Source: a virus. Taken from it: a stretch of DNA of 23,480 bases. Below are positions 14,997-23,480 of this stretch, in pieces. The translations under genes were made by a program, and so were the position numbers. Position 1 is the first letter of the stretch; each line of letters begins with the position of its first letter. The notes under the pieces are model-generated. The model was not told the DNA's origin and did not search any database. It was given only the letters and a program-made list of their open reading frames with translations. The stretch lies in IMG/VR virus record IMGVR_UViG_3300036795_000434, positions 1 through 23,480 of that record; one strand, given 5' to 3'.

Positions 14997-17654
14997 ATGC
15001 CCGACAACGATCTTCAAATATCGATCGGCGCCGATGTAGGCGCCCTGGTGCAGGGGGCCGGTCAGGCGCAGTCGTCGATCAAGCAGCTCGTCGACCAGGT
15101 GCAGTCGATCGGCAAGCTGTTCGGCTCGCTCGGCGACGACGTCAAAAAGGCGATCGACGGGTTCAAGCAGGTCCAGCAGGCGATCTCCGAGCTCTCGAAG
15201 GGCGCGAGCGACCTCGGCAAGGTGTCGACAGCCGTCCGCGATCTCGGCCAAGCCGCGTCCACCGCGGAAGGCTCCGCGCCGGCTAGCCTCCGCGCCGTCG
15301 GTTCGGCGCTAACGGAGCTCGGTCGGGGCGTGGGTGGGCTCGGGACCCAGGCTGCAAGCGGGCTTCGCGGTGCGACCACCGCCATCTCGAGCTTCCTGGG
15401 TCGCCTCGGCGGCGGCCAGATTCCAGGCGTGAGCTCGGCCCTCCGAGGCCTCGGCGATGCGGTCGCGAGCGTCGGCACGCGAGCCGCCAGCGGCCTCGAA
15501 GGGGCCAGCGGTGCGGCTTCGCGCATGCTGACGGGGCTCGGCGCCGCTGCGGCCGACGGGGGCGTCGAGGTCGCGGCGCTGGGCGCCGCGGCCACCGGGG
15601 TCGGCGCCGTCGTCATGGCCGTCGGCGCGGCCGCCATCACGGCCGGCTCGGCGCTGGCGTCCTGGGCCGCCCAGACACGCGACTCGGCGGCGGCCAGCGC
15701 GACCGCGCGTCAGCATGCGGCCGAGCTCGACGACGCGATGCACAACGCCGGCGACGCCTTCGGTCACGTCGCGACGACACTACAGACCGCCCTCCAGCAG
15801 ATGATCGACTCGATCGCCTCGGCCTTCGCGCCGGCGATGACCACGATCGTCAACGCGACGACCGACCTCGCTAACGCGTTTCAGCAATCCTACGACAGTG
15901 GCGGTCTGGCGAAGACGATCATCGACGGTCTCGTCGGCGCGGTGAGCTCGCTCGCGAGTGCGCTCAGCGGCGTCATTTCGTTCTGGCAGCTGGAGATCCA
16001 GCTCGCCGGCGACGCCGCCAAGGTGTGGTCGGACTTCTTCGGCGTCGCCAACGCCGGCGCCAACGACCTGAAGGACGCATTCAACAACGCTCTCGCGCCG
16101 GCGGTGAAGGATTTCGAAACCGCAGCGACTCTCGCCTGGAACACGCTCGGCGGCGCGTTCGATGCGCTCGTCGGCGTCGTCAAACGCGGTTTTCAGGACT
16201 GGCTGAACCAGAACCCGATGGTGGTGGGCGCCATCAACGGCATCGCCGCTGCGTTCAATTGGGTAGAGGGCCAGGTCAAGTCGGTGCTCGACAGCATCAA
16301 CGGCTGGATCGCCGGCGTCGCCAAGTCGCTGATGGAACTCCTCAACCAGATCCCCGGCGTCGGAGCGGCCCTCCGGAAGACGGCGCAGGACCTCAAAGGC
16401 TTTGGGCAGGACGGCGCGAACGGCGCCTTGGCGATTGTCGGCTCCGCCTCGGCCGCGGCTCAACCCAACGGCTCCGCCAGCGCAAGTGGCGGCGTCAATC
16501 TTGGCGCCCGCTCGGGCTCCGGCGCCCCGTCCAATTCAGGCAGCGGCGGCGCGTCCGGGGGCCACTCGAACAACGCAAGCGCCGCTCCTGACTGTGGATG
16601 CGATCCGCAGACAGCCGCCGACAACGCCGCGCAGGCGGGGAACGCGATCAACGAGGAACAGGAGAAGCGGGCCAAGACGGGCGTCGCGATCAACGAGGCG
16701 GCCAACGCCGCGATCGAGGCCAGCGACGGTGGTGTGACGGTAGCCCTCAACACCCAGTTGGGCGTGCAAGTCGACGCTTCACGGGCGGCATATCTGGCGC
16801 AGGTCCAGATCAGCGACGAGACCACCCAGCACATTGCGGACAACAACAAGAAAGCGCTCGAGGACTTCAAGCGCTCGCTGGACCAGACCGTTTCGGCGTT
16901 CACCAAGGGCATGCTGCAGATGGCCGAGGGGACGAAGTCCTTCGGCCAGGTCATGCGGAACATCGGCCAGCAGATGCTGAACGACCTGCTGCGCGTAGTC
17001 GATCAGCAGGTCGACTCGTGGGCCTGGGGCGTCACCGAACGCGTGCTCGCCAGCAGCCAGGGCCAGTCGCTCCTGCAGGCGCTGGGCTTGAAGGACTTGG
17101 CCCAACAGGTGCTCGTCGATGCCCGAAAGGTGACGAGCGCTGGGACTACGGCCCAGGCTCAGCAGGCTGCCGCGGCTGCCGCAAGGTCTGAGGGCATGGC
17201 GAGCGACACCGCCTTCGTGCAGGCCCAGAAGCTGATGAATGCGCAGGCGGCGTTTTCAGGCGCGATCGCGGCGATCGCCCCGATCCCGCTCGTCGGACCG
17301 TTCGAGGCGCCTGAGATCGCGGCGGAGATGGCGGCCTTGGCCTCGGCGGCCGGCGGCTTCGACATCCCCTCTGGCGTCAACCCGCTCACCCAGCTCCACG
17401 CCCAGGAGATGGTCCTGCCGGCCCGCCTCGCGAACCCGATGCGGGCCATGCTCGCCGGCTTCGGCCGCGACGCGCAGCCAGCCTCGCCTTGGTCCCAGGC
17501 CGCCGGCGACACCCATCACCACACCTGGAACGTCCAGACCCTGGACGGCGCCAGCCTCTACAACACCATCACCGGCAACGCGTCGGACTTCGGCCGCGCG
17601 ATGGACAGTGTCGTGGGCGGCCGCAACGGCCGCGGCTTCGGCTACGCCGGCTGA
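14997..17654 (+). CDS. Tail tape measure protein
   Basis: This 885-aa protein sets tail length and probably exits with the DNA. It has the usual make-up: long alanine/glycine-rich helices (residues about 20-190), a strongly hydrophobic stretch (about 191-222) able to cross a membrane, more helices, and a Gly/Ser-rich linker (about 485-535) followed by CGCDPQ. A helical region with LDQTVSAFTKGMLQMAEGTK (residues about 625-660) follows, then a C-terminal LVGPFEAPEIAAEMAALASA segment. ATG at 14997 has a GGAGGG ribosome-binding site seven bases upstream. No lysozyme or peptidase domain is seen. Assigned by size, composition and position after the frameshifted chaperone, from which it is now parted by 2.9 kb of accessory DNA. 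Confidence 0.9.
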   Translation: MPDNDLQISIGADVGALVQGAGQAQSSIKQLVDQVQSIGKLFGSLGDDVKKAIDGFKQVQQAISELSKGASDLGKVSTAVRDLGQAASTAEGSAPASLRAVGSALTELGRGVGGLGTQAASGLRGATTAISSFLGRLGGGQIPGVSSALRGLGDAVASVGTRAASGLEGASGAASRMLTGLGAAAADGGVEVAALGAAATGVGAVVMAVGAAAITAGSALASWAAQTRDSAAASATARQHAAELDDAMHNAGDAFGHVATTLQTALQQMIDSIASAFAPAMTTIVNATTDLANAFQQSYDSGGLAKTIIDGLVGAVSSLASALSGVISFWQLEIQLAGDAAKVWSDFFGVANAGANDLKDAFNNALAPAVKDFETAATLAWNTLGGAFDALVGVVKRGFQDWLNQNPMVVGAINGIAAAFNWVEGQVKSVLDSINGWIAGVAKSLMELLNQIPGVGAALRKTAQDLKGFGQDGANGALAIVGSASAAAQPNGSASASGGVNLGARSGSGAPSNSGSGGASGGHSNNASAAPDCGCDPQTAADNAAQAGNAINEEQEKRAKTGVAINEAANAAIEASDGGVTVALNTQLGVQVDASRAAYLAQVQISDETTQHIADNNKKALEDFKRSLDQTVSAFTKGMLQMAEGTKSFGQVMRNIGQQMLNDLLRVVDQQVDSWAWGVTERVLASSQGQSLLQALGLKDLAQQVLVDARKVTSAGTTAQAQQAAAAAARSEGMASDTAFVQAQKLMNAQAAFSGAIAAIAPIPLVGPFEAPEIAAEMAALASAAGGFDIPSGVNPLTQLHAQEMVLPARLANPMRAMLAGFGRDAQPASPWSQAAGDTHHHTWNVQTLDGASLYNTITGNASDFGRAMDSVVGGRNGRGFGYAG

Positions 17655-17663
17655 GCTACCGTC

Positions 17664-17682
17664 GGCGCGGTATCGCCGCGCC
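17664..17682 (+). terminator. Strong hairpin after the tape measure
   Basis: A perfect seven-base stem GGCGCGG/CCGCGCC with loop TATCG lies just after the tape-measure stop. No U-tract follows, and the tail-tip genes continue in the same direction, so it may be a partial terminator or an mRNA-stabilising structure. Confidence 0.4.
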
Positions 17683-17726
17683 AGGCCGCAGATTTACGAG
17701 CACCGAGTGAGCAGGGAAGGGCGCGC

Positions 17727-18389
17727 ATGCCGATCACGCCGTTCGTTCCGCCGTCGTTCCTGTCTTCGCTGCCGACCGGCATCTGGTCGGGCGTCGATGG
17801 CCTGCCGGTGCTGCCCTTCCTGCCGGGCCAGGCCGTCGGGGTGACCAAGTCGCCGCAGTGGTCGACCAAGGTGATCCTCAGCGCCTCCGGCCGACGGCGC
17901 GCGACCGCCTTCTGGAGCTACCCGCTCTGGGCCTTCGAGCTGCAGTACGAGGTGGTGCGCCACCGGCCGAACCAGGGCGAGCTCTTCACCCTGTGGGAGT
18001 TCTTCAACGTCGCCCAGGGGCAGCGCGGCGTATGGCTCTTCGTCGATCCGAGCGACTGTCAGATCGCGTCCGGCTCGCCCGTCCAGTTCGCGATCGGGGA
18101 CGGGACCACCACGTCGTTCCAACTCTCCCGCTCGATCAACAGCTTCACCGAGCCGGTGTTCGCCGCCTACGCCCCGACCATCCTCGACAACGGCGCTGCG
18201 GCCGGTGCGCACACGGTGGCGAATGGCGCTGTCACCTTCTCCACGCCGCCTGCGGGCGGCCACGCACTCAGCTGGTACGGCTACTTCTACTTCGGCTGCG
18301 CCTTCGGCGAGGACGGCCTGACCTTCGAGCAGATCGTCAGCCAACTCTGGTCCAGCAAGTCGCTCAAATTCTCCTCCATCCGGGTCTGA
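17727..18389 (+). CDS. DUF2460 tail protein (GTA gp12-like distal tail)
   Basis: This 220-aa protein matches DUF2460, the distal tail component of alphaproteobacterial phages and gene transfer agents. Signature parts are LPVLPFLPGQAVGVTKSPQW near the N-terminus, the LWAFELQYEVVRHRP segment, LWEFFNVAQGQRGVWLFVDP, and the ending YFGCAFGEDGLTFEQIVSQL. ATG at 17727 follows GGGAAGG. It begins the four-gene tail-tip module. Confidence 0.93.
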   Translation: MPITPFVPPSFLSSLPTGIWSGVDGLPVLPFLPGQAVGVTKSPQWSTKVILSASGRRRATAFWSYPLWAFELQYEVVRHRPNQGELFTLWEFFNVAQGQRGVWLFVDPSDCQIASGSPVQFAIGDGTTTSFQLSRSINSFTEPVFAAYAPTILDNGAAAGAHTVANGAVTFSTPPAGGHALSWYGYFYFGCAFGEDGLTFEQIVSQLWSSKSLKFSSIRV

Positions 18390-18394
18390 GCCGA

Positions 18395-19303
18395 ATGAAG
18401 ACGCCGATCGACAGCGCGTCCGCCGGGGCGGGTGCGACCACAGCGCTGCTCAACGGCGGCGCCGACTTCGTGATGCTCGACCTCTATAAGATCACCCTCA
18501 ACGGCGGCGGCGTCGTGCGCTGGCACGGCGGTCCGGTCGGCCTCGTGGGCTTCGCGGCGGCGGCAGGGCAGAGCGCCGCGGCGAACGGAACCTACACGCC
18601 CGGTCCGTTGCTCGACCGCGGCAAGATCTCGACCAAGCTGGGGCTCGATGTCGCGACCTTCGACGTGAAGGTCGCGGCCGCGGTGAGCGACCTGATCAAC
18701 GGCGCGCCGCTGATCCCGTTCGCGCAAGGCCGCGGCTTCGACGGCGCCACCGTCGTCCTCTACCGCGCCTTCCTCCCCGCGTTCGGATCCCCGATCACCG
18801 GCGTGGTCATCGCCTTCTCGGGCCGCGTCACCGCGCTCAAGGAGATGTCGCGCACCGGCTTCACCATGACCGTCTCGGCCTGGACCGTGCTCCTCAACGT
18901 CAACATGGGGCCGGACGTCTTCCAGGCCGGTTGCCTGAACACCCACTATGACGCCGACTGCGGCCTGACGCCGACCAACATCACCGGGCATGTGATCGGC
19001 GCCATCAGCGGCAGCGTCTTCACCACCAGCCTCACCAACCCCGACCATTACTTCGACAAGGGTACGGTGACCTTCACCTCGGGCGCCAACAGCGGCCTCG
19101 TGCGGACCTGCCAGACCTATCTCAACGCCTCCGGGCAGATGAGCTTCGCGTTCGGCTTCCCCGCCGCGCCGGCGATCAGCGACGCCTTCACCGCTGTCCG
19201 CGGCTGCCTGCTCACCATCGCCGACTGCACCGCCCAGTCGAACCTGATCCACTTCCGCGGCCAGCCTTTCACGCCGCCCGCGGTCACCGGAGCTGTCGGA
19301 TGA
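18395..19303 (+). CDS. DUF2163 tail protein (GTA gp13-like hub)
   Basis: This 302-aa protein matches DUF2163, with the phage BR0599-type C-terminal domain. The N-terminal part has LDLYKITLNGGGVVRWHGGP and GKISTKLGLDVATFDVKV. The C-terminal part has the conserved cysteine pattern GCLNTHYDADCGL and RGCLLTIADC. In RcGTA the equivalent is a hub protein, and the cysteines may bind a metal or cluster there; I cannot check this here. The real start is ATG at 18395, not the long upstream reading. It overlaps the peptidase gene by ATGA. Confidence 0.92.
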   Translation: MKTPIDSASAGAGATTALLNGGADFVMLDLYKITLNGGGVVRWHGGPVGLVGFAAAAGQSAAANGTYTPGPLLDRGKISTKLGLDVATFDVKVAAAVSDLINGAPLIPFAQGRGFDGATVVLYRAFLPAFGSPITGVVIAFSGRVTALKEMSRTGFTMTVSAWTVLLNVNMGPDVFQAGCLNTHYDADCGLTPTNITGHVIGAISGSVFTTSLTNPDHYFDKGTVTFTSGANSGLVRTCQTYLNASGQMSFAFGFPAAPAISDAFTAVRGCLLTIADCTAQSNLIHFRGQPFTPPAVTGAVG

Positions 19304-19743
19304 GACCGGTCGCCGAACAGCGCGCCGCCGTCGTCGCCGAGGCGAGGACCTGGCTCGGCACGCCCTGGCGCCACCGCGGCCGGGTGAAGGGCGTCGCGGT
19401 CGACTGCGCCCAGTTCGTGATCAAGGCCTACGCCGGCGCCGGCGTGATCGCCGACTTCGACACCGGTGAATATCCGCGCGACTGGCACATCCACCGAAAC
19501 GAAGAGCGCTTCCTCGCCTTCGTCCCCAGCTTCGCCCGCGAGATCGAAGCGGCCGACCTCGGCCCCGGCGACCTCGTCCTGTGCCAGATCGGCCGCGTCT
19601 ATTCGCACGGCGTCATCGTCATCGACTGGCCGCTCGGCATCCACGCCGCGGTCAACGCCGGGCAGGTCGTGCTCTGCGACCTCGCCCGCGACGCCGGCCT
19701 CATCAGCGGCCCGCGCCGCTACTTCACTCACAAGGATTGGTGA
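19300..19743 (+). CDS. NlpC/P60 family tail peptidase (GTA gp14-like)
   Basis: This 147-aa cell-wall hydrolase probably opens peptidoglycan at the tail tip during DNA delivery. The catalytic triad is C36 in VDCAQFV, H103 in YSHGVIV and H115 in GIHAAVN, with the typical GTPWRHRGR substrate segment before it. The domain is the whole protein, with no signal peptide, as expected for a virion part. It overlaps the DUF2163 gene by four bases and is followed two bases later by the hub gene. Confidence 0.95.
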   Translation: MRPVAEQRAAVVAEARTWLGTPWRHRGRVKGVAVDCAQFVIKAYAGAGVIADFDTGEYPRDWHIHRNEERFLAFVPSFAREIEAADLGPGDLVLCQIGRVYSHGVIVIDWPLGIHAAVNAGQVVLCDLARDAGLISGPRRYFTHKDW

Positions 19744-19744
19744 T

Positions 19745-22700
19745 TTGGCCGGCCGCGCCGCTTCCAGCGCCATCACCCGCTACGCCGGGATCCAGGTCCA
19801 GACTTCGTCTCTGGGCCTGCAGATCCCGGTCGGCTGGGGCACGTTCCGCTGCAAGTGCAACCTCGTCGACTATCTGGACTTCAAGTCGACGCCGCAGAAG
19901 GCCGCAGCGGCAGGGAAGGGCGGCGCCACCGTCACCGGTTACAACTATTCGGCCTCCATCATTCTCGCGCTCTGCGAGGGCCCGATCGACGCCGTCACCC
20001 AGGTCTGGGTCGACTCCAAGATCTACGCGCACGGGTCGGTCGGCAGCACGGTCGCCGACACCGGCTCGACCTCGGCCTGCCAGCAGGTCAATCTCACGCT
20101 GGCGACCGGCGCCATCGGTCAGACGCCCTGGACCTACCTCACCAGCGTCCATCCCGATCACGCCATCGGCTACTCGGGCCTGGCCATCGTCCACGCCGAG
20201 AACTACGCGCTCGACACCGGCGCCTCGACGCCCAGCCACAGCTTCGAGGTGGTTCGCACCGCGGCGTTCGGCGTGAGCGGCACGCCCGACGCCGACCCTT
20301 CGCTGGTCTTCTCCGACTTCTTCGGCAACACCCGCACCGGCGTGCCCGGCTGGATCGCCGGCCTGGTCGACGCCCCGAGCCTTGCACAGTACCAGGACTA
20401 CTGCCTCGCCGCCGGTCTGCTGGTCAGCCCCGTCATCGACCAGCAGCGGAGCGCCTCGGACTTCCTCACTGAGCTGCTGCGCGCGACCAACTCGAGCGTC
20501 GTGTGGTCCGAGGGCCTGCTGAAGCTCGTCCCCTACGGCGACACCGCGCTCACCGGCAACGGCAAGACCTTCACGCCCAACCTGACGCCGGTCTACGCGC
20601 TGGACGACGACGACTTCATCGTGAAGGGGTCCGGCGACGCGCCTCTGACCACCGAGATCGTGGATCAGTCGGACGCCTACAACGTCATCCAGCTCGAGTA
20701 TCTGGACCGCACCAACCAGTACAACATGGCCATCGCGCTGGCCTCGGACGCCGCCAACGTCCAGCAGTACGGCATGCGCCGCAAGGACCCGGACACGGTC
20801 CACTGCATCTGCACGCCGACCGTGGCCGCCATTTCGGCGCAGCTCTACCTTCAGCGCACGCTCTACGTCCGCGGGCAGTACAAGTTCACGCTGGGATGGA
20901 TGTACGCCCTGCTGGAGCCGGGCGACATCGTCGAGGTCACTGACGCGGGGCTCGGCCTCGCCGCCTACCCGATCCGGGTCACCCAGATCGACGAGGACGA
21001 AAAGAAAGCCACGCTCGACCTCACCGGCGAGGACCTGCTGACGGGGGTCAGCCACGCGCCGCTCTACACCATGCAGAACGGCGTCGCCGCCCCGCCCAAC
21101 CGGCTGGCCGATCCAGGTGGCGTCGAGTCGAACCTCGTGCTCGCGAGCCAGGATTTCACCCAGGGCGCCTGGACCAAGACCCAGCTCGCCGTCACCGCCG
21201 CCGCCGCGACCGACCCCGTCTACGGCGCCGCGGCGGCGCAGAAGCTGATCCCGAGCACGGCCAACGCCGTCCACTGGACCAGCCAGGCCGCCGCCGTCTT
21301 TGGCGCCGCCAACTACACCTTGTCCGGCTATTTCGCCGCCGCCGGCCGCAAGCGCGTCTGCCTGCAGCTGGCCAGCACCGTCTCCGGCTCGGCTGCGCAG
21401 TTCCGGGTGGGTTTCGACCTTGCGACGGGACAGAATTTCCTGCCGGCCTACGCCAGCGGCGGCGCCGTGCTGATTTCGAGCTCGGTCTCGGCCCCGATCA
21501 CGGTCGGGTCCGAGACCTGGTTCCGGCTCGCCATCACCGGCCAGCTGCAGGCGAGCGACACGACCGCCAACGTCGTCGTCGAGATCACCGACGACTCCGG
21601 GGCCGAGACCTGGGCGGGCGATGGGGCCGACGGGATCCTGGCCTATGGCCTGCAATTCACGCAGGGCGTCGACGTGCGCGCCTACACGCCGACCACCACG
21701 GCGATCTCGGGCCCGCAGATCTTCAACGCCCCGAGCGGCCTCACCGGCGGTGCGCTGGAGACCTGGTGCGCGGTCAGCGGCGGCGCCTTCTGGGGCGGCG
21801 CCAACATCTGGGTGAGCCTTGATGGCGGCTCGAGCTACCAACTCGTGGCCGAGGCCGCGAACGGCGGCGCGCGCTATGGCGCGCTCACCGCCAGCTACCC
21901 CGCCGGCGCCGATCCCGATACCGGCGACACCCTGGCGATCGACCTTTCGGCTTCCAACGGCGCGCTGGACTCCGCCGACGCCACCGTCGCCGACGCCGAC
22001 GGAACGCTGTGCCTGATCGAGGGCGAGCTGATCAGCTTCAGCACCGCCACGGCGATCAGCCCCGCCGGCAGCTTCGACCTCACCGGGTACGTCCGCCGCG
22101 GCCAGCTGGGGACCGCCATCGCGGCGCACGCCGCCGGCGTCCCGTTCGTCCGCCTCGACGCCGCCTGCGTCGCGTTGCCGTTCCTGGTCAGCCAGTCCGG
22201 GGCGTCCGCCTATGTGAAGTTCCAGTCGTTCAACCTCTGGGGCGAGGTCGAAACTCCGCTGCAGAACTGCATCGCCTATGCGTTCACGCCGAGCCCAAAC
22301 GCCGCCGCGCAGCCCGGCTCGTCGGCCTGGAGCGCGAGCGGCGGCGTGCTCTCGAACGCTGGCCAGTCGATCCCGGTCATCACCGTCACCGGCGCCTGCG
22401 ACAACCCGGTCGCCACCAACATCGAGTTCTATGTCCGCCTCACCGGAGCGGGCGCCTGGACCCCGTCGCTGCTGACCTCGCGCACCGCGACGGTGGTGCA
22501 GCTGACCAACATCGCGCCCAACCAGAGCTACGACGTCGGCGTCGCCTATCTTGTGGGCGGCGCGCTGACGCCGGTGCAGCAGATCGCCTCGGCCGTCACC
22601 GCCGGCGCGGTCGCCACCAGCGCCGCGGCCGGCGGGGTGCTCTTCGACAGCCACATCTCCGGCGCCTGGAGCTTCGCCTGCCCCGCGGGCTCCTATGGTC

Positions 22701-23095
22701 ATGTGATGATCGAGGCCTGGGGCGCGGACGGCGGCGAATACTATGCCGCCTACTTCGGCCCGGGTGACTACGACATCAAACTCGGCGGCTCGGGCGGCTA
22801 CTCCGCCTACGCCTCCTACGCCGTCACACCGGGCACGAGCGCCTTTGGCGGCACGATCGGCGCGACCGGCTTCGTTGGCGGCGCTTCCGGCACCGGCCAT
22901 TCCGGCGCGTCGGGCGCGGGCGGCGGCACGACGGTGACGACGCCGGCGATCTCCACCAACGGCGGCGGCGCGGCGACGTCCTCCGCAGGCGGCGCCGCCG
23001 GCGCGGCCGGCAGCGGCGGCACGACCAACACCGCCGGCGCGTCGGGGCGCGGGGTCGGCAGCAACGGCCGCGTCCGCATCACCGCGCTCACCTGA
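19745..23095 (+). CDS. Tail tip hub / host specificity protein (GTA gp15-like) with lectin-like and polyglycine parts
   Basis: This 1,116-aa protein starts with TTG at 19745, preceded by AAGGA at 19732-19736; readings from further upstream cross the peptidase gene. Residues about 1-110 resemble the gp15 N-terminus (SSLGLQIPVGWGTFRCKCNL, then ASIILALCEGPI). Residues about 230-440 match the phage-tail_3 region (VVWSEGLLKLVPYGDTA, then ALLEPGDIVEVTDAG). Residues about 460-655 look like an inserted carbohydrate-binding-like beta sandwich (LVLASQDFTQGAWTK). A gp15 C-terminal part follows (LIEGELISF, then GYVRRGQLGT), then a fibronectin-III-like segment (about 875-960) and a glycine-rich end (about 1000-1105). 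It is the likely receptor-binding hub of the tail. Confidence 0.9.
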   Translation: MAGRAASSAITRYAGIQVQTSSLGLQIPVGWGTFRCKCNLVDYLDFKSTPQKAAAAGKGGATVTGYNYSASIILALCEGPIDAVTQVWVDSKIYAHGSVGSTVADTGSTSACQQVNLTLATGAIGQTPWTYLTSVHPDHAIGYSGLAIVHAENYALDTGASTPSHSFEVVRTAAFGVSGTPDADPSLVFSDFFGNTRTGVPGWIAGLVDAPSLAQYQDYCLAAGLLVSPVIDQQRSASDFLTELLRATNSSVVWSEGLLKLVPYGDTALTGNGKTFTPNLTPVYALDDDDFIVKGSGDAPLTTEIVDQSDAYNVIQLEYLDRTNQYNMAIALASDAANVQQYGMRRKDPDTVHCICTPTVAAISAQLYLQRTLYVRGQYKFTLGWMYALLEPGDIVEVTDAGLGLAAYPIRVTQIDEDEKKATLDLTGEDLLTGVSHAPLYTMQNGVAAPPNRLADPGGVESNLVLASQDFTQGAWTKTQLAVTAAAATDPVYGAAAAQKLIPSTANAVHWTSQAAAVFGAANYTLSGYFAAAGRKRVCLQLASTVSGSAAQFRVGFDLATGQNFLPAYASGGAVLISSSVSAPITVGSETWFRLAITGQLQASDTTANVVVEITDDSGAETWAGDGADGILAYGLQFTQGVDVRAYTPTTTAISGPQIFNAPSGLTGGALETWCAVSGGAFWGGANIWVSLDGGSSYQLVAEAANGGARYGALTASYPAGADPDTGDTLAIDLSASNGALDSADATVADADGTLCLIEGELISFSTATAISPAGSFDLTGYVRRGQLGTAIAAHAAGVPFVRLDAACVALPFLVSQSGASAYVKFQSFNLWGEVETPLQNCIAYAFTPSPNAAAQPGSSAWSASGGVLSNAGQSIPVITVTGACDNPVATNIEFYVRLTGAGAWTPSLLTSRTATVVQLTNIAPNQSYDVGVAYLVGGALTPVQQIASAVTAGAVATSAAAGGVLFDSHISGAWSFACPAGSYGHVMIEAWGADGGEYYAAYFGPGDYDIKLGGSGGYSAYASYAVTPGTSAFGGTIGATGFVGGASGTGHSGASGAGGGTTVTTPAISTNGGGAATSSAGGAAGAAGSGGTTNTAGASGRGVGSNGRVRITALT

Positions 23096-23114
23096 AAGAG
23101 GGGGGATTTCCGGC

Positions 23115-23480
23115 ATGGCCGCCGCGCTCATCCGCAAGCAATGGCAGGTCGCCAACAACGGCGGCTGGGCCGAGACGTTCTTCTTCTGGGCCGGCGGCCT
23201 CGGCACGCCCGACCTTCTGAGCGGCTACACCGCCCAGCTGCTGCTGATCCGGCCCGGCCGGCCGACCAGCGAGGCGCTGACCTACGCCTCGACGGACGCC
23301 ACGCCCTACCTGGCCGTCTCCAACAACCAGGTCGCGCTCGATATCCCGCGCACGGTCACCGCGGCGTGGACGCCGGGCGCCTACGACGTGCAGCTGCGGG
23401 TGTTCGACGGCGCCGCCGACTTCGACCGCTACAGCCTCTTCGGCCCGCAGCGGCTGAACGTGATCGAGGCGCCGGGGACA
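23115..23480 (+). CDS. Hypothetical tail protein, 3' end outside the window
   Basis: The reading frame starts at ATG 23115, behind GAGGGGGG at 23098-23105, and stays open to the last base, giving at least 122 residues. It begins AALIRKQWQVANNGGWAETF and includes LGTPDLLSGYTAQLLLIRPG and PGAYDVQLRVFDGAADFDRY. This looks like a small beta-sandwich protein. A protein of this style often follows the hub gene in related phages. No function can be assigned; it may be a fibre adaptor. Confidence 0.8.
   Translation, partial: MAAALIRKQWQVANNGGWAETFFFWAGGLGTPDLLSGYTAQLLLIRPGRPTSEALTYASTDATPYLAVSNNQVALDIPRTVTAAWTPGAYDVQLRVFDGAADFDRYSLFGPQRLNVIEAPGT

Noticed and set aside
19724-23206. 1,160-aa minus-strand open frame opposite the tail hub
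   Set aside because: It has the composition of a shadow frame (Arg, Gly, Ala, Asp rich) and no recognisable motif; the + strand hub is convincing.

Overview
The window is a 23.5-kb piece of a tailed-phage genome, most likely an integrated prophage. It is very GC-rich, and nearly all genes sit on the + strand in canonical late-gene order. Codon usage, the Caulobacter-like promoter motifs and a GTA-type tail-tip module point to an alphaproteobacterial host, plausibly Caulobacteraceae (Caulobacter, Phenylobacterium, Brevundimonas). That host assignment is inference. No integrase, attachment site, tRNA or lysis gene is inside the window. Both ends cut through the phage: the left begins exactly at a small-terminase ATG and the right ends inside an open gene.

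Layout. Packaging: small terminase (1-408) and large terminase (about 407-1783). Head: portal (2788-4149), a head-maturation protease with a long acidic scaffold-like tail (4355-5569), and a major capsid protein with an apparent inserted domain (5608-7143). Head-tail joining: connector (8955-9509), HK97-gp10-like (9509-10006), tail-terminator-like (10007-10444) and a 65-aa protein (10557-10754). Tail: tube protein (10758-11504), assembly chaperone with a predicted -1 frameshift product (11508-11837 / 12091), and tape measure (14997-17654). Tail tip: DUF2460 (17727-18389), DUF2163 (18395-19303), NlpC/P60 peptidase (19300-19743), a 1,116-aa hub/host-specificity protein (19745-23095) and a partial following protein (23115-end). 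The four tail-tip genes follow the order of gp12 to gp15 of the Rhodobacter gene transfer agent (GTA).

This late operon is interrupted by accessory cassettes. They are a DUF2384 antitoxin/RES toxin pair between terminase and portal (1863-2756), a small minus-strand gene convergent with the portal (4044-4307), and a two-gene minus-strand unit of membrane proteins (FxLYD-like and SHOCT) between capsid and connector (7179-8635). A secreted protein gene (12165-12779) and a complete 2,068-bp IS1595-family element with two passenger genes (12788-14855) lie between the tail chaperone and the tape measure. GC-rich structured intergenic elements lie at 8816-8925, 10447-10524 and 14867-14946.

The most notable points are these. 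The large terminase has no ATG/GTG/TTG upstream of its Walker A motif. A CCCTTTG slippery heptamer lies exactly where the tail chaperone must shift frame. The IS has passengers, a promoter whose -35 lies in its left terminal repeat, and a hairpin over the transposase ribosome-binding site. The baseplate hub carries an inserted lectin-like domain and a polyglycine tip. The minus-strand membrane pair has no assignable function. I did not find a clear wholly new system. The two best candidates for undescribed biology are the minus-strand pair at 7179-8635 and the IS passenger pair at 13767-14832.
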